From positions 1-64,000 of the forward strand of contig CABZCN010000002.1 of NCBI GenBank assembly GCA_902524245.1: a stretch of DNA of 64,000 nt. Direction: 5' to 3'. Positions 36,294-44,496 of the stretch are shown here, one piece after another. Position 1 is the stretch's first letter; every line of letters starts with the position of its first letter. The notes beneath the pieces were generated by a model that worked only from the letters and a program-made list of their open reading frames with translations, made no database searches and was not told the origin of the DNA. The position numbers and the translations under genes were made by a program. Source of the DNA: an uncultured Alphaproteobacteria bacterium (GTDB lineage Bacteria > Pseudomonadota > Alphaproteobacteria > HIMB59).

Positions 36294-36761
36294 ATGGTTG
36301 TTTTAAACAGAAGAAGATTTATATCAATACTTATTGGTGGATTATTTGTTGGATATAAACCTTTAGTTGCGATGGAAAAATTAATTCTTTCAGATGAGGA
36401 ATGGAAAATGAGATTGTCAGAAGAAGAGTATTATATTTTGAGGCAGCATGGAACTGAACGACCTGGGTTTAGCGTACTTAACAATGAAAAAAGGAAAGGT
36501 ACCTACCATTGCGCAGGATGTGAATTACCACTATTTTCATCGGAAATGAAATATGATAGCGGAACTGGCTGGCCTTCATTTTTTGATTATCTTCCTAATG
36601 CTTTGGGTTTTAAAACAGATTTTAAATTGGTGTTTCCAAGAAAAGAATATCACTGTGCTAAATGTGGCGGGCATCACGGACATGTTTTCAAAGATGGTCC
36701 AGAACCTACAGGTTTGAGATACTGTAATAACGGTATAGCTTTAAACTTTATACCAGATTAA
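36294..36761 (+). CDS. msrB: Peptide-methionine (R)-S-oxide reductase MsrB with export signal
   Basis: A 155-residue protein. The C-terminal domain is a full MsrB: zinc Cys pairs 73/76 (CAGC) and 121/124 (CAKC), GTGWPSF, and catalytic Cys144 in LRYCNNGIAL. MsrB reduces methionine R-sulfoxide in damaged proteins. The N-terminus has NRRRFISILIGGLFVGY, a twin-arginine-like signal with a hydrophobic core, so export to the periplasm is likely. Most MsrB proteins are cytoplasmic. The end overlaps the convergent bioY stop by 4 nt. Confidence 0.93.
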   Translation: MVVLNRRRFISILIGGLFVGYKPLVAMEKLILSDEEWKMRLSEEEYYILRQHGTERPGFSVLNNEKRKGTYHCAGCELPLFSSEMKYDSGTGWPSFFDYLPNALGFKTDFKLVFPRKEYHCAKCGGHHGHVFKDGPEPTGLRYCNNGIALNFIPD

Positions 36762-37303
36762 TTTTTTTTAATTAGCAAATACGTTAAAGAAATAGCAAGT
36801 GCTATCTTTAAAAGTTCACTGTAAATAAATGGGTATAAGCCTGCGTTTATAGATTTCTCTAGTCCTATGAAGCTTGATAAATGGGCAATACCACAAACAA
36901 AAATAATTAACGCGCCTATAAAAATAGATAAAATAATTTTTATTAGATTTTTATTAAAAAGGTTTTTTGAAAAATATGCTATTACAAATGAAGCTAAAAT
37001 CATTCCATAAAGAAATCCAAATGTTGGAGACACTACATAACCAAAACCCCCACCAGCAGCAAAGATGGGAAGGCCAATAAGTCCAAGAATAACGTATGAA
37101 ACAGTTGCATAAAATCCAACCATACCCATTGATGCAGCAATAAAATATACAACAAAGGTTTGCAGTGTCATCGGCACAGGATAGAAAGGAATACTAATTT
37201 TACTAGAAACTGATAAGAGAATAATTCCCAAAAGAGAAAATACTATCTTGGATAAATTACTTTGAGCATACTGACTTAAAATTGTTATATTTTTATTTTC
37301 CAT
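36758..37303 (-). CDS. bioY: Biotin transporter BioY
   Basis: A 181-residue substrate-binding membrane subunit of biotin ECF transport, with six predicted helices. FYPVPMTLQTFVVYFIAASMG (residues about 40-60) and GAGGGFGYVVSPTFGFLYG are the BioY signature. No energy-coupling genes (EcfT, EcfA) are next to it, so it works alone or shares a distant module. Biotin import suggests the cell may not make biotin. Confidence 0.92.
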   Translation of the reverse strand: MENKNITILSQYAQSNLSKIVFSLLGIILLSVSSKISIPFYPVPMTLQTFVVYFIAASMGMVGFYATVSYVILGLIGLPIFAAGGGFGYVVSPTFGFLYGMILASFVIAYFSKNLFNKNLIKIILSIFIGALIIFVCGIAHLSSFIGLEKSINAGLYPFIYSELLKIALAISLTYLLIKKN

Positions 37304-37341
37304 ATTAATTATTTATAATTTTGAAGTGATTTGTGCAATAA

Positions 37342-38301
37342 TTATAATTGGCCTCTAATCAATTCTTTTAATTTCAATAAATCCTTATTAAATAATCTAA
37401 TACCCTCAGCTAATTTAAAAGATGCCATCTGATTTTCATTTAAATGCCAACGAAATGAGCTCTCATTCACATTAATTCTCTCAATATCTAATGAAGATGA
37501 GTTTTCTTTTGATAATTTAAGTTTAATTTCATCATCGTTTTGGCTTAACTCTTCTAAAAGAGTTGGGCTAATAGTTAATTTATCACATCCAGCTAAATTA
37601 ATTATTTCATCTTTATTTCTAAATGATGCTGCCATAACAATAGTGTTATAATTAAATTTTTTAAAATAATTAAAAATCTTCTCAACGCTCTCAACACCTG
37701 GGTCATTTGATGAGTCATAATCTTTTTGTGTATTTGATTTAAACCAGTCAAGTATCCTTCCCACAAATGGTGAAATTAAAAATGCTCCTGCTTCAGCACA
37801 AGCTATTGCTTGTGTTAAAGAAAAAATGAGTGTGCAATTACAAGATATTCCATCTGCCTCTAATTTTTTTACTGCTTGTATTCCTTCCCATGTGCCTGCA
37901 ATTTTAATTAATATTCTATTCTTGGGGACGCCTGATTGCTCATAGCTATTGATTATTTGCTTTGCCTTTTCAACAGTAGCTTCAGTATTAAATGATAAAT
38001 CAGAGTCGACCTCGGTAGAAACATATCCTGGCACGATTTTTGTTAATTCTATACCAAAAGCAATAGTTAGTTGATCAGCAATGTAATTAACTTGATTCTC
38101 AGTTTGAGAAAATTTTCTACTTTTCGAATTGCTTATTACTTCATCAACTAATTTTTTGTATTTGTTTGATTGAACAGCTTTAAATATTAAAGATGGATTG
38201 GTAGTACAGTCATCTGGGTTAAATTTTTGAATACTGTCAATATCTCCGGTGTCTGCAACAACTGATGAAAATTTTTTAAGACTATCTAATTGAGATACCA
38301 T
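37342..38301 (-). CDS. tal: Transaldolase (TalB type)
   Basis: A 319-residue enzyme of the non-oxidative pentose phosphate pathway that moves a dihydroxyacetone unit between sugar phosphates. The Schiff-base Lys is K133 in ILIKIAGTWEG. DDCTTNPSLIF (30-40) and CNCTLIFSLTQA (about 153-164) are family motifs, and SPFVGRILDWF is typical of the long TalB class. It stands alone, with a divergent phosphatase gene upstream. Confidence 0.94.
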   Translation of the reverse strand: MVSQLDSLKKFSSVVADTGDIDSIQKFNPDDCTTNPSLIFKAVQSNKYKKLVDEVISNSKSRKFSQTENQVNYIADQLTIAFGIELTKIVPGYVSTEVDSDLSFNTEATVEKAKQIINSYEQSGVPKNRILIKIAGTWEGIQAVKKLEADGISCNCTLIFSLTQAIACAEAGAFLISPFVGRILDWFKSNTQKDYDSSNDPGVESVEKIFNYFKKFNYNTIVMAASFRNKDEIINLAGCDKLTISPTLLEELSQNDDEIKLKLSKENSSSLDIERINVNESSFRWHLNENQMASFKLAEGIRLFNKDLLKLKELIRGQL

Positions 38302-38357
38302 GAAAATAAATATTCTTTCTTAACGATTGTTTAAGCTATATATTAATTGAACTTCTT

Positions 38358-38864
38358 ATGCAAAAAAAAATAATTATTTGTGGATTAGCAGATATCCAAG
38401 AGTGTGTTGATAAATTCAGCCCAGATAAAATGCTTACCATTATTAATAAAAATTTTGAGCCTGAAACCCCATCAGGTATGGATAAAAATAGACACTTGAA
38501 AATGTTAATTGATGATATTTCTGAGCCAAGAGAGGGATTTATATTACCTGAGAAACATCATACTCAGGAATTATTAGATTTCACAGATGATTGGGATATA
38601 ACCAAACCTATTTTAGTCCATTGTCATATGGGTATAAGTCGATCAACTGCAACAAGTTTAGGCATAGCCGCAAAATACTCCCCTGAAAATATTGAGCTTA
38701 TAATTGAAAACTTAAAAGAAATTGCACCACACGCTAGCCCTAATAAGATTATGATGAGATATTATGATGAAATATTGGGTTTAGATAACAGACTCTATGG
38801 TTCAGTTCCGTACTTTGACCCTGAGCCGATAGAAGAAAGTAGAATAGTAGAGTTAAATTTTTAG
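38358..38864 (+). CDS. Protein tyrosine phosphatase-like protein
   Basis: A 168-residue protein with the cysteine-phosphatase loop HCHMGISRSTA (Cys89 and Arg95, C-x5-R). A preceding ILV strand and an Asp-rich segment (FTDDWD) may supply the general acid. This is the dual-specificity phosphatase-like group common in alphaproteobacteria. The substrate is unknown. It is followed 9 nt later by a small zinc-ribbon gene, so the two may be co-expressed. Confidence 0.8.
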   Translation: MQKKIIICGLADIQECVDKFSPDKMLTIINKNFEPETPSGMDKNRHLKMLIDDISEPREGFILPEKHHTQELLDFTDDWDITKPILVHCHMGISRSTATSLGIAAKYSPENIELIIENLKEIAPHASPNKIMMRYYDEILGLDNRLYGSVPYFDPEPIEESRIVELNF

Positions 38865-38873
38865 GATAACTAA

Positions 38874-39032
38874 ATGAATAATAGTTGTGAAGTATGTAAA
38901 AAAAAGATTGTGGAGCCTTTATATTGGGCTGATCCTAAGTTTTATGATATCCCAAAAAAAGTATTTTTTTGTGATGCCAAATGTTCACTAATTTATTACA
39001 AGAAAATTAAAAAATTATTTAAAAATCAATAA
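38874..39032 (+). CDS. 52-residue zinc-binding protein
   Basis: A frame from ATG to TAA with AGGATAAC just upstream as ribosome-binding site. The Cys pattern is Cys5/Cys8 (CEVC) and Cys33/Cys37 (CDAKC), which should form one zinc site. The C-terminus KIKKLFKNQ is basic. The layout is like small treble-clef or zinc-ribbon proteins such as the YacG group, though CxxxC replaces the usual CxxC. It follows the phosphatase gene by 9 nt and is probably co-transcribed. The function is unknown. Confidence 0.7.
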   Translation: MNNSCEVCKKKIVEPLYWADPKFYDIPKKVFFCDAKCSLIYYKKIKKLFKNQ

Positions 39033-39048
39033 ATTCAATACATTTAGC

Positions 39049-39065
39049 TGTGCAAATTTTGCACA
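39049..39065. repeat. Perfect 8-bp inverted repeat, possible operator
   Basis: TGTGCAAA, one base, TTTGCACA. Its centre lies about 65 nt before the predicted start of the candidate small RNA, a spacing used by activators of the CRP/FNR family. The half-site TGTGC differs from the CRP core TGTGA by one base. It could also be a weak hairpin downstream of the zinc-protein gene, but no T-run follows. Confidence 0.45.
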
Positions 39066-39087
39066 ACTAAGTTCTATTATCTGCAAT

Positions 39088-39115
39088 TTGACTTTAGAAA
39101 AAAAATTAGTATAAA
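39088..39115 (+). promoter_or_regulatory. Sigma-70-type promoter of the candidate small RNA
   Basis: The -35 box is TTGACT (39088-39093), the spacer is 16 nt, and the -10 box is TATAAA (39110-39115). Both boxes differ from consensus by one base. The start point would be about 39121-39124, immediately in front of the hairpin. Confidence 0.6.
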
Positions 39116-39120
39116 TCATC

Positions 39121-39186
39121 AATCAAAAAACTAGCTCCATCCTTATTCCTATCCTTACTTATTCCTCCGGAGCTAGTTTTATATAA
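39121..39186 (+). ncRNA. Candidate small RNA with a pyrimidine-rich loop
   Basis: Directly after a good promoter comes a perfect 12-bp stem, AAAACTAGCTCC at 39127-39138 with GGAGCTAGTTTT at 39169-39180. The 30-nt loop is almost only C and T plus a few A. The loop holds two copies of ATCCTTA...TTCCT and ends CTCC, so it is complementary to Shine-Dalgarno sequences. The second arm ends in TTTT and then AT-rich sequence, which could stop transcription. The whole would be an RNA of about 60 nt. No reading frame fits. It could instead be a leader or attenuator for sbcB, whose ATG is 71 nt further. Confidence 0.55.
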
Positions 39187-39220
39187 TCCCTCAAAATAAC
39201 AAATTAAACTTAAACTTTAT

Positions 39221-39226
39221 TATAAT
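39221..39226 (+). promoter_or_regulatory. Possible -10 box for sbcB
   Basis: A perfect TATAAT lies 25 nt before the sbcB ATG, in AT-rich DNA without a clear -35 box. It suggests that sbcB has its own start and is not only read through the upstream hairpin. Confidence 0.35.
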
Positions 39227-39250
39227 ATTGAATTGATATAATTTTTTAAT

Positions 39251-40678
39251 ATGAGTGATCATTATATTTTCTGGGATCTCGAAACAACAGGTCGTAATGA
39301 TAAATTTAATCAAATAACACAAGTTGGTGCTGTATTAACTAATAATAAATTTGAAGTTAAAGACAAATTAGAAATACATAGTAAGTTAAGAGAGGGAAAA
39401 TGGTTTGAGCCAGGTGCTTTAATAACAACTGGGGTAGATCCAACTAGTTTAATACAAAATAATTACCCTAATTATTATGAAGCTAGTGCTCAATTGTATG
39501 AAACTTTTCAACAATGGTCATCCTCATCAGCCATTTTTGTAGGATTCAATAATATAAATTTTGATGAACCCTTTTTACGACAGGCGCTTTATCAAAACTT
39601 ATTACCTGAGATTTATATGACTGTGACTAACAATAATGTGCGTATGGATGTTTTTGATATATTAAGATTAGTTTCAGTTTATAGCCCTGAACATATTAAA
39701 TTTAATACTGACGATCAAGGGTATCCAATACTTAAATTAGATGAAATTTCAAAACTCAATAATATTTTAATAAACTATGATGCAGGTCCTCATGATGCTG
39801 TTTTTGATAGCTTAATCACATTGGAACTTAATAAGATATTAAATATAAGGTGTCCAAAGATTTGGAACTCTGCATATGAATTTCGACATAGAGATACTCC
39901 TAAGAGATTCATGCTAGAAAATTTAGTTTTTACAAACACGACCTTTTGGGGAAGAAGACCCACAATCAAAGCTCAAACTTTAATTGGAGGCATTCCATCA
40001 AGAAATCATCACTATTTAGTTTATAATTTGCTTTTTGATCCTGTTAAAATCGTAGAATTAGAAGATAAAGATTTAATTAAGAAAATGAATGATGGGGCTA
40101 AAAGAATTTGTGAAGTTTTTGATGGGTCAAAGTCGAAAACACTTTTAAATGAAAGTTATTCATTCAAAGATAATAAATATGCAGAAATAGGAGTAGATGA
40201 ACTAAGAAAAAGAGCAAATTTTATTAAAAAAAATGAAGAATTTTGCTCTCGTCTTATTAAACTTCATCTATCAAATCAAAAAGAATGGCCTGAACCATTC
40301 AATGTTGAAGATAGAATATTTGAGAGTTTCCCATCGCATCAAGATAAGAAATTAATGATTGATTTTCATATCGCCCCTAACGATAAGAAATATGAAATTG
40401 CAAAACAATTCAAAGATGACCGATATAAAGAAATAGCTGTACGAATTTTATATGAAATAGCCCCCCACACTCTGCCTGAAAATGACAAAAGAAATTATGA
40501 ATTTGAAATTAAAGAGCGTTTTAATGATGATGACAAATCTAAATGGAATTCTAAAAATAAAATTCTCTCTAGCCTAGAGACTGACCTAGATAAAATGATT
40601 ATAGATGAAGATGAAAAAATTCAGTTTAAACAAAAAGTTATAACATTTTTAAATAATGAATCTGCAAAATGGAATTAA
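39251..40678 (+). CDS. sbcB: Exodeoxyribonuclease I
   Basis: A 475-residue 3'-5' exonuclease for single-stranded DNA used in repair and recombination. The DEDDh exonuclease site begins with FWDLETTGRN (Asp9, Glu11), then NINFDEPFLRQALY (about 98-111) and the late GPHDAVFDSLIT (about 177-188, His and Asp). The SH3-like and C-terminal helical domains of E. coli ExoI follow (HRDTPKRFMLEN, NYEFEIKERF). The length equals the family. It has its own gap of about 220 nt upstream, with the candidate small RNA. Confidence 0.94.
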   Translation: MSDHYIFWDLETTGRNDKFNQITQVGAVLTNNKFEVKDKLEIHSKLREGKWFEPGALITTGVDPTSLIQNNYPNYYEASAQLYETFQQWSSSSAIFVGFNNINFDEPFLRQALYQNLLPEIYMTVTNNNVRMDVFDILRLVSVYSPEHIKFNTDDQGYPILKLDEISKLNNILINYDAGPHDAVFDSLITLELNKILNIRCPKIWNSAYEFRHRDTPKRFMLENLVFTNTTFWGRRPTIKAQTLIGGIPSRNHHYLVYNLLFDPVKIVELEDKDLIKKMNDGAKRICEVFDGSKSKTLLNESYSFKDNKYAEIGVDELRKRANFIKKNEEFCSRLIKLHLSNQKEWPEPFNVEDRIFESFPSHQDKKLMIDFHIAPNDKKYEIAKQFKDDRYKEIAVRILYEIAPHTLPENDKRNYEFEIKERFNDDDKSKWNSKNKILSSLETDLDKMIIDEDEKIQFKQKVITFLNNESAKWN

Positions 40679-40680
40679 GA

Positions 40681-41562
40681 TTAATTTCGAGTTAGATATT
40701 CTTTGATATATTGCCCATAATCAGACTTGATTAATTTTTCTGCAATATCATTTAAATTACTTTTGTTTATAAAGCCTTGTTCGTACGAAGCTATTTCATA
40801 AGAGCCAATTTTTACATCGTTATTTTGTTCATATAATTTTACTTTTTGTGCTGCCTCTAGAAGGGCCTTTGCATTTCCAGTATCATGCCAAACAATTGAG
40901 TCATCTAAAATTTCTAAAGCAAGTTTTTTTTCAGATAAATATATTTTAATTAAATCAGTTATTTCTAATTCGCCTCTGTTTGATGGTTTGAGTGTTTTTG
41001 CAAATTTTGACGCATTGGAGTCAAAAAAATATAAACCAGGAATAATCAAATTACTTTTAGGCTTTGATGGTTTTTCTTCAATGCCAACAATATTTTTATT
41101 GTTATCTAATTCAATAACACCAAATTTTTCTGGATCTGGAACTGGTAATCCAAATACACTTCCACCGTTCTCTTGCATCTTAAGAAGAGCAGAATTTGCA
41201 TAGTCAAAATAATTTTTTCCAAGAAAAACATTATCACTTAATGCTAATACTGATGGACTGCCGTCTAAAAATTTTTCAGCAATAAAGTAAGCATCTGCTA
41301 TTCCCCTTTGAATTTTTTGGACTTCATAAGAAAAATTAAGACCAACCACTGATCCTGTTCCAAATGTTTTTTTGAATATTGTAAGGTCATCCTCTTGAAC
41401 AACAAATAATATATCTTTAATTCCTAATCTTACTAAAGTCTCGAGTGGATAATAAATCATAGGTTTATCGTAAAGAGGTAATAATGGTTTTGAGGCAGGT
41501 ATTGTTGCGGGCATTAATCTTGTGCCCTTACCAGCAGCAAGAATAATACCTTTAGTTTTCAT
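40681..41562 (-). CDS. rmlA: Sugar-1-phosphate thymidylyltransferase (RmlA type)
   Basis: A 293-residue nucleotidyltransferase. KGIILAAGKGTRLMPAT (4-20), SKPLLPLYDKPMIYYPLETL (about 24-43), LSDNVFLG (about 108-115) and FGVIELD (about 147-153) fit glucose-1-phosphate thymidylyltransferase. The late WHDTG is shared by this group. The first motif is LAAGKG where RmlA usually has LAGGSG. No rmlB, rmlC or rmlD is in the window, so other sugars or a distant pathway are possible. It overlaps the CBS-domain gene by 4 nt. Confidence 0.82.
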   Translation of the reverse strand: MKTKGIILAAGKGTRLMPATIPASKPLLPLYDKPMIYYPLETLVRLGIKDILFVVQEDDLTIFKKTFGTGSVVGLNFSYEVQKIQRGIADAYFIAEKFLDGSPSVLALSDNVFLGKNYFDYANSALLKMQENGGSVFGLPVPDPEKFGVIELDNNKNIVGIEEKPSKPKSNLIIPGLYFFDSNASKFAKTLKPSNRGELEITDLIKIYLSEKKLALEILDDSIVWHDTGNAKALLEAAQKVKLYEQNNDVKIGSYEIASYEQGFINKSNLNDIAEKLIKSDYGQYIKEYLTRN

Positions 41563-42035
41563 ATCCAGCCAAATGACTTAACTAAAAAAACTATCGGAAT
41601 AATCATACATATAAATGTAATTAAAATTATATTTAGTTTTGTGCTATCTCTAACAGAGCTTATAAGGTCTCTATGAGAAATAAAATTTATTAATTTATTT
41701 TGATCATCTACTACTGGTAGGTGCCTTATGTTATTTTCTCCCATAATTTTTATTGCAATTTCTGAGGAGGTTTTTAAGTCCACAGTTATAATTTCTGATG
41801 TCATAATATCTGATGCTGTGACCAAATCTGGGTCTCTACCATCTTTGACACATTTTCTAACAATGTCTCTTTCTGAAACAACACCAAGTAATATTTTTTG
41901 TTCATTCAGTATAGGAACAGCCCCTATATTTTTTATATCCATACTATCTGCAATTTCACTTACTATGGACTCAGGACCAAAGAATATATATTCATCATTA
42001 AGCTTAATCTTTTTAATATCCTTGATACTTGGCAT
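41559..42035 (-). CDS. CBS-domain pair with C-terminal membrane anchor
   Basis: A 158-residue protein with two CBS domains (about residues 15-70 and 77-130). GVVSERDIVRKC and FISHRDLISSV mark their ends. A hydrophobic helix at about 133-153 (LNIILITFICMIIPIVFLV) would hold it to the membrane. CBS pairs bind AMP, ATP or related nucleotides. It precedes the RmlA-like gene in the same transcript, but a shared role is not evident. The target is unknown. Confidence 0.75.
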   Translation of the reverse strand: MPSIKDIKKIKLNDEYIFFGPESIVSEIADSMDIKNIGAVPILNEQKILLGVVSERDIVRKCVKDGRDPDLVTASDIMTSEIITVDLKTSSEIAIKIMGENNIRHLPVVDDQNKLINFISHRDLISSVRDSTKLNIILITFICMIIPIVFLVKSFGWI

Positions 42036-42135
42036 TAGAGTATTATATAGGCATAGGAGTATTTAAATAAATTAAGCGTATTGAAGCACTTTTAGGTCTT
42101 CAAAAACTTTAATTTTATACTATTGTTACAAAAAA

Positions 42136-43131
42136 ATGTTTAGATTTTTTAACTCAAGAAAATGGTTTCTATGGGCATGGGCAGGATCAGCTACCATATT
42201 AGGTAGTCTTTGGGTGCAAGTAGAAATTGATGTCAGGATCAATGAGTGGTTTGGCACCTTTTATGATATGATTCAAAAAGCCCTTGCTGAGCCAAATTCA
42301 ATTACAATTGAAGAATATTGGGCGGGCTTACTGTCTTTTATAACACTTGCAGGTATATATGTGGCTATTGCAGTTTTAGTAAGTTTTTTTACTGCACATT
42401 TCTTATTTAGATGGAGAACCGCTATGGTCGAGTGGTATCACAGTGTTTATAACTATGCCCGTACAATCGAAGGTGCTGCTCAAAGAGTTCAAGAGGACAC
42501 CATTAAGTTTGGTAGAATTATGGAAGGTCTTGGAACAAGCTTAATTGAGTCGGTGATGATAATTGTACAATTCCTTCCAATCTTATTAGGGCTCAGTGCT
42601 GGCATTCCGATATTCTTTTTTGGCGATTGGGAGTATGGTTTAGTTGTTGGTGCATTAATTTGGTCAGTTGGTGGAACAGTTTTTTTAATACTCCTTGGAA
42701 TAATTCTCAGACTTGTTGGTGTAGAATATGATTTACAAAAACAAGAGGCAGCTTACAGAAAAGTTTTAGTTATTGCTGAAGATGACGAAACTATACGTCC
42801 AAAAACAATAGAAGAATTATTTGATGATGTAAGAAAAATTCATTTTCTCTCATATATTCGTTACTTGTACTTTAACATTGGAAGAATTGCTTATTTGCAG
42901 GCTAATGTTTTAAGTGCTTATGTATTTTTAGCACCTGCAATTGTTGCAGGTATTATTACCCTTGGTGTTATGCAACAAATTATTCGCGCTTTTGGCAGGG
43001 TTGAGGGATCAATGCAGTACTTGTTAAAATCATGGCCAACAATTATTGAGCTTGCAAGTGTTTACAAAAGACTAAGAGAATTTGAGAGAAAGCTTAAGTC
43101 TACGACAGATACTGCCAGGGTGTCTGAATAA
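42136..43131 (+). CDS. SbmA/BacA-like peptide uptake protein
   Basis: A 331-residue membrane protein of the SbmA/BacA family (ABC-type membrane domain without ATPase). WFLWAWAGSATILGS, VQVEIDVRINEWFGTFYDMIQ and RWRTAMVEWYHS are near the start, and GVEYDLQKQEAAYRK and EGSMQYLLKSWPTIIELASVYKRL are in the second half. SbmA and BacA import peptides and other hydrophilic compounds (bleomycin, B12) and work by proton drive. The 100-nt gap upstream should hold its promoter. The end overlaps antisense with a possible small gene. Confidence 0.88.
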   Translation: MFRFFNSRKWFLWAWAGSATILGSLWVQVEIDVRINEWFGTFYDMIQKALAEPNSITIEEYWAGLLSFITLAGIYVAIAVLVSFFTAHFLFRWRTAMVEWYHSVYNYARTIEGAAQRVQEDTIKFGRIMEGLGTSLIESVMIIVQFLPILLGLSAGIPIFFFGDWEYGLVVGALIWSVGGTVFLILLGIILRLVGVEYDLQKQEAAYRKVLVIAEDDETIRPKTIEELFDDVRKIHFLSYIRYLYFNIGRIAYLQANVLSAYVFLAPAIVAGIITLGVMQQIIRAFGRVEGSMQYLLKSWPTIIELASVYKRLREFERKLKSTTDTARVSE

Positions 43132-43240
43132 ATATTTTAGACATCACATAGACAGAACTCAGTGTAATTAAAACTATGATAATCCACACCCATCTATTGT
43201 TCTTATCATAGTTTTCGCCATTTTTATTCGGATCAACCAT
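43100..43240 (-). CDS. 46-residue single-helix membrane protein
   Basis: A frame from ATG to TAG. After a polar N-terminus (MVDPNKNGENYDKNNR) a single hydrophobic helix runs from about residue 17 to 38 (WVWIIIVLITLSSVYVMS), and a short tail ends in PWQYLS. This N-in or N-out anchor pattern is common in small unannotated membrane proteins. Its last 32 nt lie opposite the end of the SbmA-like gene. There is no clear ribosome-binding site, so confidence is moderate. The gap 43132-43271 would otherwise be empty. Confidence 0.45.
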   Translation of the reverse strand: MVDPNKNGENYDKNNRWVWIIIVLITLSSVYVMSKIFIQTPWQYLS

Positions 43241-43271
43241 AATATTTAAATATAATAATTATCTATTAAAA

Positions 43272-43700
43272 TCAATTATGCTTTTTTAGGTATCTTGTTC
43301 TGTTGACAACAACATAATTTTTAAAAAGTTTCTGGGCAAGTAAGTTGCTTTTTTCGACACCTTTGATTATCAGATCAAGTTTTTTTTCTTTTGCTATTTC
43401 TTCAATTTTGTTCATTAATGCTCTGGCAACTCCAATTTTTCTAAAATCTTGTAAAACATACAAAACGTCTAACACTATATTCTTCTCGTAATAAGTTTCG
43501 TTAATTTTAGCTACAACAATTCCCATGAATTTATCCTCGTTCTTTGCAGCAAAAGCAAAATAATCATCTCGAAATATGCACGTCCAAAATAAGCTGAAAT
43601 TTACTTCTTCAAACTGAAAAGAATTTGATGATGCACTTTCATTAATGATTTCTTTCCAACTATTCAGATGGAGTTCTTTAGGTTTTTCAATGGTGAACAT
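43272..43700 (-). CDS. GNAT-family N-acetyltransferase
   Basis: A 142-residue acetyltransferase. VLDVLYVLQDFRKIGVARALMNKIEEIA (about 75-102) is strand 4 with the acetyl-CoA loop: Q-x-x-R-K-x-G-V-A replaces the usual Q/R-x-x-G-x-G/A. The late VEKSNLLAQKLFKNYVV is the family C-terminal helix. The acetyl acceptor cannot be told. It faces the cysE gene with a 90-nt divergent gap. Confidence 0.8.
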   Translation of the reverse strand: MFTIEKPKELHLNSWKEIINESASSNSFQFEEVNFSLFWTCIFRDDYFAFAAKNEDKFMGIVVAKINETYYEKNIVLDVLYVLQDFRKIGVARALMNKIEEIAKEKKLDLIIKGVEKSNLLAQKLFKNYVVVNRTRYLKKHN

Positions 43701-43790
43701 TCAATATTAATCTAACAATTAATTTCAATCATTTACATAATTATTCAATAAAAGCTTGAACTTAGGTGGATAAGTCTTATCTGTATATTA

Positions 43791-44375
43791 ATGTTTGAAA
43801 ATTTAATGAAGTATTTTGAGTCAGTAAAGGCAAGAGATCCTGCCGCAACTTCATTGTTACTAGTGATATTAACCTATCCTGGTGTAAAAGCTGTTTTCTT
43901 CCATCGTATAGCAAATTTTATCTGGTCACTAAATTTGAAATTATTAGGAAGAATGATCTCTCAATTATCAAGATTTTTAACTGGTATAGAAATTCATCCT
44001 GCTGCTAAAATTGGAAAAAATTTTTTTATTGATCATGGAATGGGAGTTGTTATCGGAGAAACTGCTGAAATAGGAGATAATGTAACTATCTATCATGGAG
44101 TCACATTGGGAGGAATTATGCCTGCTGTTAAATCATCAGAACAAGTAGGTGTGAAACGTCATCCCACTCTTGAAGACGATGTGATTGTTGGCTCTGGGGC
44201 ACAAATATTAGGACCAATAGTTATAAAAAGTTGTGCTCGAATTGGATCTAATGCTGTTGTAACTAAAGATGTCCCAAAAGGTGGAATAATGGTTGGTATA
44301 CCTGCAAAAAATATTCAATCTAAATCCAAAAAAACAGATAATACTTTTGCACCATATGCCGTTACAAAAAAGTAA
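43791..44375 (+). CDS. cysE: Serine acetyltransferase CysE, short type
   Basis: A 194-residue hexapeptide-repeat enzyme that makes O-acetylserine from serine and acetyl-CoA, the first step of cysteine synthesis. The left-handed helix carries [17 protein letters not shown] (about 67-83), [20 protein letters not shown] (about 87-106) and [20 protein letters not shown] (about 121-140). The long N-terminal domain of E. coli CysE is missing, as in many short-type enzymes. It is next to the betaine import genes but separated by about 120 nt. Confidence 0.9.
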   Translation: MFENLMKYFESVKARDPAATSLLLVILTYPGVKAVFFHRIANFIWSLNLKLLGRMISQLSRFLTGIEIHPAAKIGKNFFIDHGMGVVIGETAEIGDNVTIYHGVTLGGIMPAVKSSEQVGVKRHPTLEDDVIVGSGAQILGPIVIKSCARIGSNAVVTKDVPKGGIMVGIPAKNIQSKSKKTDNTFAPYAVTKK

Positions 44376-44496
44376 CTATTTATATATTCAAAATTAATTT
44401 GCATGATTATGTTTCAAATGTTTAAATAACTGCTTGTTGGAGGGCAGAGTATTTATATAAATAATAAAATTTCTTGAAAACCCTCTTTAAAAAAAT

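Noticed and set aside
35927-36358. A 143-codon plus-strand frame running from the MFS gene into msrB
   Set aside because: It reads antisense to the MFS gene and out of frame with the basic peptide and msrB; no conserved features.
44440-44496. A riboswitch or attenuator before the proV-type gene
   Set aside because: GAGGG and CCCTC could pair over 5 bp only, too weak to call a structure.
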